Shown here piece after piece: positions 8,285-17,857 of a stretch of 64,000 nucleotides of DNA. This stretch comes from Fibrobacter sp. UBA4223. Lineage in GTDB: Bacteria; Fibrobacterota; Fibrobacteria; Fibrobacterales; Fibrobacteraceae. The DNA is taken from NCBI GenBank assembly GCA_002382975.1, contig DFTB01000015.1, positions 1-64,000 of the forward strand, given 5' to 3'. The notes under the pieces are model-generated. The model did not search any database. It saw only the letters and a list, made by a program, of their open reading frames with translations, and was not told the DNA's origin. How positions within the stretch are numbered: position 1 is the stretch's first letter; every line of letters starts with the position of its first letter. A program made the position numbers and the translations under genes.

Positions 8285-9427
8285 TTATTCGAAGAATGCC
8301 TCTGGGAATCCGGTATACCACTTCTTTTCGTCTCTGCTATAGGCTTCAAAGCCACCCACCTTGGTAAATCCCCAGTAATGCCAAGAAATGTCTAGGCTTT
8401 CTGCTGCTTTGATGGATTTTTTTGCCCAGAGGGCCTTTTTGGCAGCGGAGGTGACTGAGCCTTCGTAATTGCAACTGCTTTGTGTGCCCTCGCCACCGGA
8501 AACGCCGAACTCACCCATGTTCATGGGAACATGTCCGCCATTTACATCAGGGTACAAGGATTGCGCTAACATGACATAACTTTTCAAATCATTGGCAGCA
8601 GTATTGGCGTATTTGGAATCTCCGCCGCATTCATAGCCGTGCCCCTCGTGGCTGAATTGGTAGGGCTCATAATAATGGCCGCTATAGATGATGTTCCCGT
8701 CTTCGGGCAAGGTAAGGTATTCCAGGTCGGCAAATTTGGCGGCATGGAATGCCTCGAACATAATGGTTTTCTTGGGGGCGTTCTTGCGGATAACCTCGTA
8801 GGCGCTCAACATGATATCGTTTACAATATCTGCTCCGGGAATAGTGGGTTCGTTGAGGATTTCCAACACCAGCAAGGAATCGGGGAACTTATTGAGTTCC
8901 TTGGAAACCTGGTCCCAGAGGGCGAGGAAATGTTCTTTTTCGGCCTGGAACAAAACGGTAGAATCTGGATCGTTCCGATAAGCTCCGTTGCCATATTCGT
9001 TGAGGGTCGTATAATGGTGGAAATTAACCACTACTGCTAGTCCCTGGTCTATGGCCAGCTGGATATCTTCCTTGACGCCTTTTAAGCGTTCCGGGTTGAC
9101 GGTATGAGTGTCGTAGTCGGAATCCTCGTTCCAGCGTACGGGCAGACGCACCGAATTAAAGCCTGCTTCCTTGATTATCTTGAAGTCCCCGTCTTCGATG
9201 GGGTTGCCCCAGCCTCCGTCCAACTTGCCCCAGCTTTGGGCATCCCAGGAATTGCCCAAATTTATTCCCTTGCCGAGTCTTTGGTTCATGGCACGGCCTA
9301 GGGAGTAGTCCACGGCTACAGGGCCATTATCCTCTTTTTTTTGTGCTTTTGTGGGTGAACTGTTATCATCGGAGCAACCGACAAGAGCCAGCCCAAGGGA
9401 GAGGAAGAGAATGGGGATTTTTTTCAT
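8285..9427 (-). CDS. GH5 endoglucanase lipoprotein, compact form
   Basis: A 380-residue cellulase of family GH5. The N-terminus MKKIPILFLSLGLALVGCSDD is a lipoprotein signal with lipobox LVGC, followed by a 20-residue polar linker and a single catalytic domain from about residue 42. Catalytic residues are E193 in EILNEPTIPG (acid/base) and E306 in NMGEFGVSG (nucleophile); VVNFHHYTT and SGHYYEPYQFSHEGHGYE are conserved with the 5743 gene product. The two catalytic domains are clearly related and share the RAMN(K/Q)(K/R)LG(R/K)GIN(F/L)GNSWDA opening, so they look like local duplicates that differ in accessory modules. It is transcribed away from the six-gene operon that starts at 9651, across a 223-base region holding a palindrome. 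Expected role is endoglucan cleavage on the surface or in the periplasm. Confidence 0.93.
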   Translation of the reverse strand: MKKIPILFLSLGLALVGCSDDNSSPTKAQKKEDNGPVAVDYSLGRAMNQRLGKGINLGNSWDAQSWGKLDGGWGNPIEDGDFKIIKEAGFNSVRLPVRWNEDSDYDTHTVNPERLKGVKEDIQLAIDQGLAVVVNFHHYTTLNEYGNGAYRNDPDSTVLFQAEKEHFLALWDQVSKELNKFPDSLLVLEILNEPTIPGADIVNDIMLSAYEVIRKNAPKKTIMFEAFHAAKFADLEYLTLPEDGNIIYSGHYYEPYQFSHEGHGYECGGDSKYANTAANDLKSYVMLAQSLYPDVNGGHVPMNMGEFGVSGGEGTQSSCNYEGSVTSAAKKALWAKKSIKAAESLDISWHYWGFTKVGGFEAYSRDEKKWYTGFPEAFFE

Positions 9428-9489
9428 AAAAACCTCGAATATAAGCAGAAAATAGAATATTTGTGCTTGCCTGGACCCATGGCCTGTAA

Positions 9490-9521
9490 AACAATGTGTT
9501 TACCTAGGAAAACACTTTGTT
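9490..9521. promoter_or_regulatory. 32-bp near-perfect palindrome, candidate operator
   Basis: The half-sites AACAATGTGTTT and AAACACTTTGTT flank a central CCTAGG, with only two mismatched pairs over 32 bases. It lies between the divergent GH5 gene (start 9427) and the operon starting at 9651, about 63 bases from the former. The symmetry suits a dimeric regulator that could control both directions. It has no T run, so a terminator is unlikely. A second CCTAGG-centred palindrome occurs at 21378. A TATATT box at 9609-9614 may serve the operon. The regulator is unknown. Confidence 0.5.
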
Positions 9522-9650
9522 ATGAGTCTCTAAAAGCAATTATTTTAAAAAATTTTAAATATGAATGTATATTTTGGATTAGGTGTATCCTATTCAAAAA
9601 AAACAAGTTATATTATAGGCGATTTGATTTTTTGGAGAAATTTGACCAAT

Positions 9651-10397
9651 ATGAATGGACATTTTTGCCGAATGCTATGCTGCAGCGTTTTGATATCGCT
9701 GTTGTGGACGTCATTATCTTTCGCTGGCTACTACGGGTTCAGCGATTATCGTGATAGAGACCAATACCGCTTTACAATGAAGGATCCTAAACCGTTCCGA
9801 CCCGACAAGGAGGTTGTGACGGTGGTGATGCGCGAGGCCATTCCTCGTGGCGGCGGATATACCTACCAGTACCCCCGTGAAAACCCCGAACCGGTCCTCA
9901 CCGATAAATATGCTATGGAAGGTGCGCTTTCCATGGAAATTGAGCTTATTGCGAGTGACTATTCGGGTGTGGCAATCTGTATCGCGGGCTCCGTGGACTT
10001 GACCCCTTACCTAGAGGAAGGCGTCCTGGAGTTCTGGATCAAGGGCGCCAAGGGCGGTGAGAATGCGTTGTTCGTGCTGGTGGACGATGGCGTGAAGAGC
10101 AATGGTGAATCCTTGCAGGTAAAGCTCCGTTCCAAGAGTCTTGGTGAAATTACCACGGAATGGAAGCATTTTAGTATTCCTCTGAAGCTCTTTGGTATGA
10201 CCGGTGTGTATTGGGATGCCAAGAATACCCGCGAAGTTATGTTGCCTTTCAGCTGGAGCAATTTCAAGGGTTTCCGCCTCGAAGTCCGTAAAGATGAAAA
10301 TGAGTCCTTCAAGGTCTGGATCGACGATATTGTGATTAAGAAACATGGCAAGCCGTACGAAGGCCCGGCCAACTATCCGTTCCGGAACGAGATTTAA
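9651..10397 (+). CDS. Secreted jelly-roll protein with CBM-like fold, first gene of the operon
   Basis: A 248-residue protein. I chose the ATG at 9651 because it gives a clean signal peptide (hydrophobic MLCCSVLISLLWTSLSFA, then GYYGF); the open frame extends to 9561 without a signal. GGAG at 9634 is rather distant. The mature part, with DYSGVAICIAGSVDLTPY, GVLEFWIKGAKGGENALFV, a W-K-HFSIPL strand and a FKVWIDDIVI end, has the pattern of a beta-sandwich carbohydrate-binding or CIA30-like domain (CBM11-like). It carries no catalytic signature and no sorting tail. It is followed after only 9 bases by the first barrel gene. Binding of cellulose or oligosaccharide near the outer membrane is inferred from fold and context. 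Confidence 0.7.
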   Translation: MNGHFCRMLCCSVLISLLWTSLSFAGYYGFSDYRDRDQYRFTMKDPKPFRPDKEVVTVVMREAIPRGGGYTYQYPRENPEPVLTDKYAMEGALSMEIELIASDYSGVAICIAGSVDLTPYLEEGVLEFWIKGAKGGENALFVLVDDGVKSNGESLQVKLRSKSLGEITTEWKHFSIPLKLFGMTGVYWDAKNTREVMLPFSWSNFKGFRLEVRKDENESFKVWIDDIVIKKHGKPYEGPANYPFRNEI

Positions 10398-10406
10398 GGG
10401 GTTTTT

Positions 10407-12638
10407 ATGCGCAAATTACTATCTGTATTTACCCTAGTTCTTTTGGTAAGCTCGGCATGGGCTTTGCCTCCCCAGTTGCAGTTGGATTCCATCAATGCGT
10501 CTCTGGATACCCTTTCGAACAATATGGAATCGACCCTGCTCGGCAAGGACGATCTTCCACTGGCGGTGTCCGGCTATATGGCCTTCCGTCTCAAGAATTT
10601 CCACTATTCTGAGAGAAGTCCTTGGGTTCAAGACGACTTGGCCCGTACTACTGTTGACGCTATGTTGAACGTGAACATTGTGGCCATGCCCAATTCCTAC
10701 ATCACCTTGTTCACCAACCTGTTGTTCCCCTTTGATTTGACGGGTCTTTACACCAATAGCCTTGGCAAGCAGCCTACGGGCGTGCCGACCAACGACGAAC
10801 GTGTCATGTTTGACCACTCTACAGATTTCTATTCCTCGTCGATCAATGAGGAACTGAATGTGGGTGTTGATATCCGTGCCGGGGTCTTCGGAGCCTACGT
10901 AACGGCTGGTGGCGTGATTTGGGCCAATACATCGCCTTTGGCTATGTGGGAACGCGAAACCAACCCCCGTTTTGTCTGGCAGTACGAACTGTTCGAAGAC
11001 GAAAAGACCGTAAGTACCTACTATAAGGAAAAGTCCTTCAAACCCGTTAAGGAAGGTGGTCGTGCTTTCTGGACTAACCGTTCCTTCGGTGGTGTTTATG
11101 CCAATGTTTACCAGTTGCCCTTTGACATGCACGCCCAGATCCTGGTGTCCCAGCCGGCTGATATGGATGTGGGCAACCGTGATGGTTTGCGTATGTATGG
11201 TGGTCAGCCGGGCGAATTGGAAATGTCCGGTGGCTATGACTTCCGTGGCAGCGTCTATGCAGGCCGTTTGGCCAAGGACAAGATTGCCGATAATTTGACC
11301 GTTGGCTTGAACTACTTGGGTGTGATTTTTGATGACGCTATCATTTATGAACCGGAATTCCGTAACCAGTGGATTAGGGAAGGTTATGCCCCGACAATGC
11401 TGAATACTCATGTGGGAACAGTAGATGTTCGTGGCAATGTAACCCCGAAGCTGTACATAATGGCCGATGTGGCCGTGAGCGTCACGGATTCCTCTATCTA
11501 TTACCAGTCCGAAGAAGTGGCTGGGTATGACCCTGAATATGTGACTTCCGGTTATTCTAGTAAAACCCATGAGTCTTCTAAGAATACCCCGCAGGTGGGT
11601 GTCTACATGAAGGTCCAGAGCAAGTACCTTGAAGGTTGGCCCATGACCTTGGAAGCAATCTATCTGCCTCCTGAATTCTATTCTCCCTACTCTTTGAGCA
11701 ACCCCTCCCGTTTCCCGGGTTGGCGTAAGAGCGAAACCTACCTGAATGCCGGTTCTCTCCGCTATGGCCCCAATATGGCTGGTTTGAACTTAAAGATTGA
11801 ACCTACGTTCAACCGTGGCTACTTTGATGTTCAATATGGTCAGCATCGCCAGATTGAAGAAGGTGATGACGCCATTTTGTTCAACTACCGTCTGAATGGC
11901 CGTAATATGTGGGAAAGTACTAATTCCTGGACCAAGCACAAGCCTCTGTTCATCGCAGACTCCGGTAATGCTAGTGGTCCTCACTACGTGGCTCGTGCTG
12001 GTTCTGATCTTGCTACTGCAGATGGAATCAAACAGTACCGTCGTAATGGTGGTCTCTGGGGCGGAACCTGGGAACTTTGGGAATCCTTCGTTGCCTACGA
12101 TAACGCTTCCCAGATCACGGAAGGCGAGATTCCGACCCACGCCAAGTGGTCTAGCTACTTCTCCTTCATGGGAGGCTATGATATCGGCCACTGGTTCGGT
12201 ACAGACCGCAATATCATGATGACGGGATATTTGGCTATGTCGGGTATTTCTACGACCATCGCTCCAATCGCTTATAGTGAAAAGCAAAACGATATGTTGA
12301 TGACTAGTTTCTATGGTCAATTTGAACCGGCGGTAGCGGTGTTCCCGTCGTTCCATATGGTGGGTATTTTGGGCCTCGAAACCTTCCGTTCAGAGAAAGC
12401 CTATGTCTTGCAGCAGTATTCTAACTCGACTAAGGGCATTCCCATGAACATCTACTACTTCAAGAAGGCCCCCATCAATTATCTTGAAACGGCAATCGGT
12501 CTTGGCTTTGACTGGGATTTGGCAGGTCGTGTAGGTTTGCATGTCCGTTACAAGTATATGACTCATTCCGATGAGACTGCTCCCGAGAATGATTTCCACT
12601 TCCATTATATTTCCGCCGAAACTAAGGCATGGTTCTAA
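10407..12638 (+). CDS. Large outer-membrane beta-barrel-like protein A
   Basis: A 743-residue exported protein with signal peptide MRKLLSVFTLVLLVSSAWA (cut before LPPQL). The rest is rich in alternating aromatic/hydrophobic and polar strands, Tyr, Trp, Gly and Asn, and ends in ETKAWF. A terminal Phe is the usual recognition end for BamA-inserted barrels. I recognise no named family; length and texture match large porin or receptor barrels. It lacks an N-terminal plug like that of TonB receptors. It is the second gene of the 9651-18913 operon, starting 9 bases after the first gene and ending 14 bases before the next. A role in substrate binding or uptake at the cellulose-contacting surface is inference from neighbours only. 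Confidence 0.7.
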   Translation: MRKLLSVFTLVLLVSSAWALPPQLQLDSINASLDTLSNNMESTLLGKDDLPLAVSGYMAFRLKNFHYSERSPWVQDDLARTTVDAMLNVNIVAMPNSYITLFTNLLFPFDLTGLYTNSLGKQPTGVPTNDERVMFDHSTDFYSSSINEELNVGVDIRAGVFGAYVTAGGVIWANTSPLAMWERETNPRFVWQYELFEDEKTVSTYYKEKSFKPVKEGGRAFWTNRSFGGVYANVYQLPFDMHAQILVSQPADMDVGNRDGLRMYGGQPGELEMSGGYDFRGSVYAGRLAKDKIADNLTVGLNYLGVIFDDAIIYEPEFRNQWIREGYAPTMLNTHVGTVDVRGNVTPKLYIMADVAVSVTDSSIYYQSEEVAGYDPEYVTSGYSSKTHESSKNTPQVGVYMKVQSKYLEGWPMTLEAIYLPPEFYSPYSLSNPSRFPGWRKSETYLNAGSLRYGPNMAGLNLKIEPTFNRGYFDVQYGQHRQIEEGDDAILFNYRLNGRNMWESTNSWTKHKPLFIADSGNASGPHYVARAGSDLATADGIKQYRRNGGLWGGTWELWESFVAYDNASQITEGEIPTHAKWSSYFSFMGGYDIGHWFGTDRNIMMTGYLAMSGISTTIAPIAYSEKQNDMLMTSFYGQFEPAVAVFPSFHMVGILGLETFRSEKAYVLQQYSNSTKGIPMNIYYFKKAPINYLETAIGLGFDWDLAGRVGLHVRYKYMTHSDETAPENDFHFHYISAETKAWF

Positions 12639-12652
12639 GGGAGGGGTTAAAG

Positions 12653-14821
12653 ATGAATATGAAGAAAAGTGTATTTGCTCTCCTGATGGCTACGGCGATG
12701 GCCTCTGCTACTGCCGTAGCGGATAATCAAAAGACGATTGATGCCAAGGCGGATTCGGCGCTTGCTAAGCGTGGTGTAGAAATCGGCGGCAGCATTCGAG
12801 CCGTTGCTCAGCGTTCTAGTTTTGAAACGGATGATGATCCTTCAGGTATTAACAAAATGCCCGATGTGGAACGTAACGAATTTGTCAGTGCCGACATTGA
12901 TTTTAGATTTCGCCCGTATGAAAACGTTCGTGCTAACGTGATGATGCGATTGGGTGGCGGTATGCAAGAATATTTTGCTGCTGCCTCCAAAACATTGTCG
13001 GTGGAGTGGATCAATGTCGAAGGTAATGTGGGAAATTCCTTTTATTGGGTGGTAGGTGATTTCCGCCAGCAGTATTCGCCTTTGACTTTGTTCTTGCCGA
13101 GTGTTGACGTTATGTACGAGCCTTTGATTTTTGCTCGCAAACGTCATATGGCTCAAAAGCAACAACTGATTGAGGGTAACCAACGTAACTTACAAGGTGC
13201 AAATCTGCAATTCCGTAAGGAATTGAACCCTATGCTAGGGGAACTCCGTGCTGAAGCCTTGCTTGCTCGTGTCAACCGTACTGCGGTGCTGGACTTTACC
13301 GGTGCCGAAGGTAACATCATGGTCGATGGCGGCATTCCGGGGGCAACTCAGGCATCCAATATGGATAAGTGGCTGGCGGCTGGCAACATCGAGTTGCTAC
13401 CCATGTCTAAGAACGTGTATGTGGGTGTAACTCCCATGTACATCTTTGATAATGAGGATTCCTACAGCTACACTTACCGTCATCCGGATAGAGACATTCG
13501 TGAACCGTATGTAAGGGAATCTATAAATCCTTTTGATGTAGATGCTCAAGAAACTATGGTTGTGAGTGGTCGCTTAGGTGCCGATGTGTCGGGGATTTTG
13601 GGTAACAAGAACCTTGTTGCAGATGTTGTTGGTGAATATGCTATGTCTAACGACAAGGTATACACTCACGTTTATACCGAGAATGGCGCAGACGAATATG
13701 GTGAGCCTATCTACTTAGATAATGTATCCGACGAAAAGTTGGCCGGTGCTGCGATCCTTGCAACCATGAATGTGGGTTACAAGACGGATAGTTGGAGTGC
13801 CGTTTTGACGGTTAACGGAGTCCGCAATGACAGTAACTGGTTCAACAACTTGGCTCAGTCCCCTAGTTTCTTTGCTCAGCGTATTATGAATTCCGATAAG
13901 GATGGTAATACGGTAAAGTACGGTGTCCATTCACCTTTGTATTCTAGTTTTGACGCTCTCTACAATTTCACCCCCAAGTTCTCGCCTGCACCAAGGAGCC
14001 TTGCTACTGATGATGATGGCATTGCTGGTGGTCAGTCCGAAAGCTATAATATCGCCCCTTATAACAAGAATTCTTGGGGAACGAACGTCTATACCCGTTC
14101 TCAGCTGGCTTTGCTTGAAACTCTGAACGATCCGACCCTGCAGTTAGCTTTGCCTAACGGCCTTGCTACTTCGAACCGCTTGGGTGCTCAGGCTGTGGGT
14201 GTGTTCGGTTGGAAGGATTACGCCGAGGTTCAGGGCTTGTTTGCGATGTTGCAGCAGGTGAATCCGATAGTTGGCTTTGAAAAGGTTGCCTATACCGAAT
14301 ATGGTGGCGGTGCCAAGTTTGATGTGTTCAAATTGCTTGGTTTCTCCAAGCCGCTAGAAATTTCTGGTTCTTACAAACATTCCGAACGCAAGGCTGATCT
14401 GGATGCCGCTGTGGTAGGTGTTTCTGGAACAGGTGAGTTCAAGAGTGACTTTATCAATGCAGGTCTGTATGTTCAGTTCCTGCCCCGTTTAGGGTTTGCT
14501 GCAGGATTCCAGATGATTAACAGTGAATACAACGATATCGGAGCAGATTCTCGTTGGTCTGTAGCTCCGTTGATGAAGGGTAAGCAGATGCAGTGGATGG
14601 CTGGATTTGACTATACTGTGGCCGAGAATGCATGGCTCTCCATCAACTTTGGTATGATCAACGTTGAAAATGAATACAATACGGCATCCCTTGTTGCCGC
14701 TGGTTCGGGTGGAGCGATAAACCTGCCTGACTACTGCAATGTTGCTAATGACCCTGCTGGTAGTTTTAAGAGCAAGTTCTCTCAAACTCTTATGGAAGCT
14801 TCCATTAATGTGGAATTTTAA
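12653..14821 (+). CDS. Large outer-membrane beta-barrel-like protein B
   Basis: A 722-residue exported protein. The ATG at 12653 is preferred because a GGGAGGGG sequence lies just upstream and the signal peptide MNMKKSVFALLMATAMASATAVA begins there. The frame extends back to 12629, overlapping the preceding gene. The body is strand-rich and ends in EASINVEF, with the terminal Phe of a barrel. It shares a distinctive segment, YSPLTLF.P..D...EP.IFA.KR (about residue 145-170), and a later LA.P.GLAT..R.G segment with the next protein, so the two are paralogues. Mature N-terminal residues (DNQKTIDAKADSALAKRGVE) could form a short helix. No catalytic motif is visible. Function is unknown; surface binding or transport is suggested by context. 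Confidence 0.7.
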   Translation: MNMKKSVFALLMATAMASATAVADNQKTIDAKADSALAKRGVEIGGSIRAVAQRSSFETDDDPSGINKMPDVERNEFVSADIDFRFRPYENVRANVMMRLGGGMQEYFAAASKTLSVEWINVEGNVGNSFYWVVGDFRQQYSPLTLFLPSVDVMYEPLIFARKRHMAQKQQLIEGNQRNLQGANLQFRKELNPMLGELRAEALLARVNRTAVLDFTGAEGNIMVDGGIPGATQASNMDKWLAAGNIELLPMSKNVYVGVTPMYIFDNEDSYSYTYRHPDRDIREPYVRESINPFDVDAQETMVVSGRLGADVSGILGNKNLVADVVGEYAMSNDKVYTHVYTENGADEYGEPIYLDNVSDEKLAGAAILATMNVGYKTDSWSAVLTVNGVRNDSNWFNNLAQSPSFFAQRIMNSDKDGNTVKYGVHSPLYSSFDALYNFTPKFSPAPRSLATDDDGIAGGQSESYNIAPYNKNSWGTNVYTRSQLALLETLNDPTLQLALPNGLATSNRLGAQAVGVFGWKDYAEVQGLFAMLQQVNPIVGFEKVAYTEYGGGAKFDVFKLLGFSKPLEISGSYKHSERKADLDAAVVGVSGTGEFKSDFINAGLYVQFLPRLGFAAGFQMINSEYNDIGADSRWSVAPLMKGKQMQWMAGFDYTVAENAWLSINFGMINVENEYNTASLVAAGSGGAINLPDYCNVANDPAGSFKSKFSQTLMEASINVEF

Positions 14822-14836
14822 TGGGGGGTAATCAAG

Positions 14837-16960
14837 ATGAATTCTAATATGAAAAAGTTTGTAATTTTACCTGCCATGGCCTTGCTCTTTTCGGCCGGTT
14901 ATGCCGCTGCCGAAGGTCAGGATTCTATTGTACAGCAACAGAAGTCCCTGATTGAAAAGCTGGATTCGCTCAATGATGCTGTATTGGGGCTTAGAATCAA
15001 CGGAACGGCAAAGGCTGGAGTGAATGTTTCCAAGGCCAAGTCTGATCAGTTTGCCTCGGAGTCGCCGACTCAAGAGAACCAGGCTAATACGGATGTAAAC
15101 TTGGTCCTGACAGCGCATCCTACTTCTGAAACGCAGATTCATTTGGAAATGCGATTGCACAAGGATTGGCAGAATGCCTATGATGAGAACAACAATCCCG
15201 TTATCGGTCATTGGTTCTCTTATGACGGAACGATTCTAAATAAGCATTTAGATTTTAACCTGGGCTATATGCGTGTAGGTTACTCTCCGTTGACCTTGTT
15301 CACGCCTCAGCCTGATCTGCTTCAGGAACCTGAAATCTTTGCAGAAAAGCGCGTCTATGCCCTTGCTCAGCGTAATCTGGATACCACAAGCAAGCGCCTG
15401 ATGCAGGGTGTTAATGCTGAGTACCATAGTGGTGAAATGGGCGTGATAGATGACATCATGTTGCAGGCCACTGGTTCCAGAATGCGTAATATTGGTAAAA
15501 AGAACGATCAGGTGTTCTTTGACTTTGATTATACAGATAGATACGTTTACGGTGGTCGCGCCGGTATAGGTCTCATGGGAGCCTATGTTGGTGTGAATTA
15601 TGTGGACGCTTTTGACCGGTTCTTGTCTCGTAGGTCGATGGTCCTTGAGGGAGAAGATACGGTTTATTATGAAGACAACAGGGTGTTCTCTGGTGAAATC
15701 GGCTTTACCTCCCAAAAGCTTTTGCCGAATTTGCCGTTCACCTTTGGTGTAAAAGGTGAAATGGCCAAGTCCAATTGGGAAGTTGAGAGAGACTACCTGG
15801 TACCTGCCATGGATTCCTCTTATGCGATCAATCAGTCGTACTATCTAAATCCAGAGGGTGCGAGAGACTCCATCGTTTACTTGGCCTCAACTTATAAAAA
15901 GATCACCAAGACAAAAAACGAATCCTATGGCAAACGCCATGGCGGAAGCTTCTATGTAGAACCCTTTGTTCAGGGAAATATTGTTGACATTGACTTTAAT
16001 CTGAAGGCTCAATACATTCAGGTGGATGATGATTTCTGGTCTGAAATGGCATCGACGCCCTCTTATCGTGGTGGAGCTACCGTTCTTAATTCCAATGCGT
16101 TATATGGCAGTGCTAATGACAGCATGTTGATGGCGAATTTTGGAGCTTCCAGCCTCGAAAATCTGTATTTCAGCGTGTATAATTCCAATAGTTTGAACGC
16201 GACGAATCTTTTGACGTCTGGTAAAAAGAATGTCAACGGTAACACGAGTGAAAGTTCCTATCTGTATTCTCGCCTCAACAATAACTACAAAAATGCACAT
16301 TTCTACAGGAATGGCTACTCGGCTTCTGTGCTGAAGCGTTTGGAAATGGGTGAGTTGCTCTCTCTCTTGGATCCTACGGTGGATTTGGCTCAGCCTTATG
16401 GCCTTGCCACTCCTGACCGCAAGGGCTTTACCCTTAGTCTTGATCTGAAGTGGAACGACGCTGTTACCCTAAATGGCCGTTTCAAACAGCTTGAACAGGA
16501 GAAAACCGTTGAAAAGACCAATACCTATACCGAAATGGCCGGTGGGCTTGGCATTGATGTTGGCGTATTGCTGAATTTGGATCGTCATTTGATTGTGCAA
16601 GGCTCTTATGCTTATAGTGCAGAAGACGAATTCCTCAAGAGAAATGCTGGCCGGGTTATTGCAGGAGCCACCTTGGATGTCTGGGGACCTTTTGCTGTGC
16701 TTGCTGGTTATCAGGCTTACGAACGCCATTTGGGTAAGGGTGTCGCACTGTCCGACAATCTGCAGATTAAAAGCTCCAAGGAAGCTCTTCTTTTGGGCGG
16801 TCTGCGTATGAAGATTGCTCCTCTGTCTTATGTCTCCCTGCAGTATGGTGTTCTTAACAATGAACTGGGTTATAGTTGGAATGACGAGTCTGGTTCGGGA
16901 AGCAAGAAGATTTCTATTGACAAAAATGTGATTGTGGCTGATGTCACGGTGAATTTCTAA
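14837..16960 (+). CDS. Large outer-membrane beta-barrel-like protein C
   Basis: A 707-residue exported protein with signal MNSNMKKFVILPAMALLFSAGYAAA; GGGGGG lies just upstream of the start. A short helical stretch with Gln and Lys (IVQQQKSLIEKLDSLNDAV) precedes a strand-rich body ending in VADVTVNF. It is paralogous to protein B: both contain YSPLTLF.P..D...EP.IFA.KR and LA.P.GLAT..R.G in the same order. The leading short coiled-coil-like region is also seen in barrel A (LDSINASLDTLSNNMES), which suggests a common arrangement in all three barrels, perhaps for trimer formation or contact with a partner. The lipoprotein gene follows after 11 bases. Substrate and partners are unknown. Confidence 0.7.
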   Translation: MNSNMKKFVILPAMALLFSAGYAAAEGQDSIVQQQKSLIEKLDSLNDAVLGLRINGTAKAGVNVSKAKSDQFASESPTQENQANTDVNLVLTAHPTSETQIHLEMRLHKDWQNAYDENNNPVIGHWFSYDGTILNKHLDFNLGYMRVGYSPLTLFTPQPDLLQEPEIFAEKRVYALAQRNLDTTSKRLMQGVNAEYHSGEMGVIDDIMLQATGSRMRNIGKKNDQVFFDFDYTDRYVYGGRAGIGLMGAYVGVNYVDAFDRFLSRRSMVLEGEDTVYYEDNRVFSGEIGFTSQKLLPNLPFTFGVKGEMAKSNWEVERDYLVPAMDSSYAINQSYYLNPEGARDSIVYLASTYKKITKTKNESYGKRHGGSFYVEPFVQGNIVDIDFNLKAQYIQVDDDFWSEMASTPSYRGGATVLNSNALYGSANDSMLMANFGASSLENLYFSVYNSNSLNATNLLTSGKKNVNGNTSESSYLYSRLNNNYKNAHFYRNGYSASVLKRLEMGELLSLLDPTVDLAQPYGLATPDRKGFTLSLDLKWNDAVTLNGRFKQLEQEKTVEKTNTYTEMAGGLGIDVGVLLNLDRHLIVQGSYAYSAEDEFLKRNAGRVIAGATLDVWGPFAVLAGYQAYERHLGKGVALSDNLQIKSSKEALLLGGLRMKIAPLSYVSLQYGVLNNELGYSWNDESGSGSKKISIDKNVIVADVTVNF

Positions 16961-16971
16961 GGGGTATAAAG

Positions 16972-17844
16972 ATGAAACGTTTTCGCTTATATCTAACTGC
17001 TTTAGTTGCTTCTGTAATGGCGGCATGTTCGTCTATGGAAGTTGACGACGATGAACTGTACTCGGAAAACTTCCCCAAGGATTTCGTGGATACCGTTTAC
17101 ATGCAATTGAACCCGGCTCTGCGTTCAAGGCAAATTGTGGACTATATTGTCTCGTACAATGATTCCCTGAAAAAGAATATGAAACCGGAAGCCTATAGTG
17201 AGATGTTCTCCAAGGATTCCGCTGCATTCTATGAGGATACTTCGGTGATTCACGAGATATTCGTAAATCCGTTCTATCTGGGTATGACCGAAGAAACGTG
17301 GGAAGATATGTGGTTGACGACCTATGTTGACAAGGTTACTTGTGAAAAGGAAAAGACTATTAAGGAAATCAATTTGATTATGCCGTCCGACACTCCGAGA
17401 ATCATCGTGGATAGTGTCCATTACAAGGCGGGTACGACCATTGGGACCATCTACGGTAAAACGGCGGCTGATCCTACATCGAAGGCTTATGTACTTGGAG
17501 ATACCATCAAGATATCCAACCAGGATGTAGCCTATGATTCACTAGATATCTGCGATACAGTTACCACGGAGAAACCAGGGGCATTGTCGGGCGCCTACAA
17601 GTCTTATCTATTTGCATTCAACATATACAATGCCTTGGATGATTTGGCTGCGTTGAAAAAGGTCCCCCTTGACCTGACGCCTATTGCCTATCATTATGTC
17701 GTTTATGGAAAAATGCACGGACTGGCTTATCGCCGTTGCACAAAAGAAGAAAAGAAAAATCCTGTAAGGCCGGTTCTTAGCATAAACGACACGGTGGATA
17801 ATCTTTATTGTGATGACAACGGTGTAATCCGTCAAATCAACTAG
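16972..17844 (+). CDS. Operon lipoprotein of unknown function
   Basis: A 290-residue lipoprotein. Residues 1-19 (MKRFRLYLTALVASVMAAC) end in a lipobox VMAAC, followed by SSMEVDDDE, an acidic spacer. The mature protein is mixed alpha/beta and rich in Asp, Tyr and Thr, with several TVYMQLNP- and DTIKISNQDVAYDSLD-like segments. I recognise no family. Conserved-looking cysteines (C123, C194, C257, C276 approximately) may form disulfides. It lies 11 bases after barrel C and 13 before the GH18-like gene. As in other outer-membrane systems, a lipoprotein next to barrels often acts as a surface lid or a periplasmic assembly partner; that is analogy, not evidence. Confidence 0.65.
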   Translation: MKRFRLYLTALVASVMAACSSMEVDDDELYSENFPKDFVDTVYMQLNPALRSRQIVDYIVSYNDSLKKNMKPEAYSEMFSKDSAAFYEDTSVIHEIFVNPFYLGMTEETWEDMWLTTYVDKVTCEKEKTIKEINLIMPSDTPRIIVDSVHYKAGTTIGTIYGKTAADPTSKAYVLGDTIKISNQDVAYDSLDICDTVTTEKPGALSGAYKSYLFAFNIYNALDDLAALKKVPLDLTPIAYHYVVYGKMHGLAYRRCTKEEKKNPVRPVLSINDTVDNLYCDDNGVIRQIN

Positions 17845-17857
17845 GGTGAGGAAATTT

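Noticed and set aside
9561..9650. Upstream extension of the jelly-roll protein
   Set aside because: It would bury the signal peptide about 38 residues in. The ATG at 9651 gives a normal export signal.
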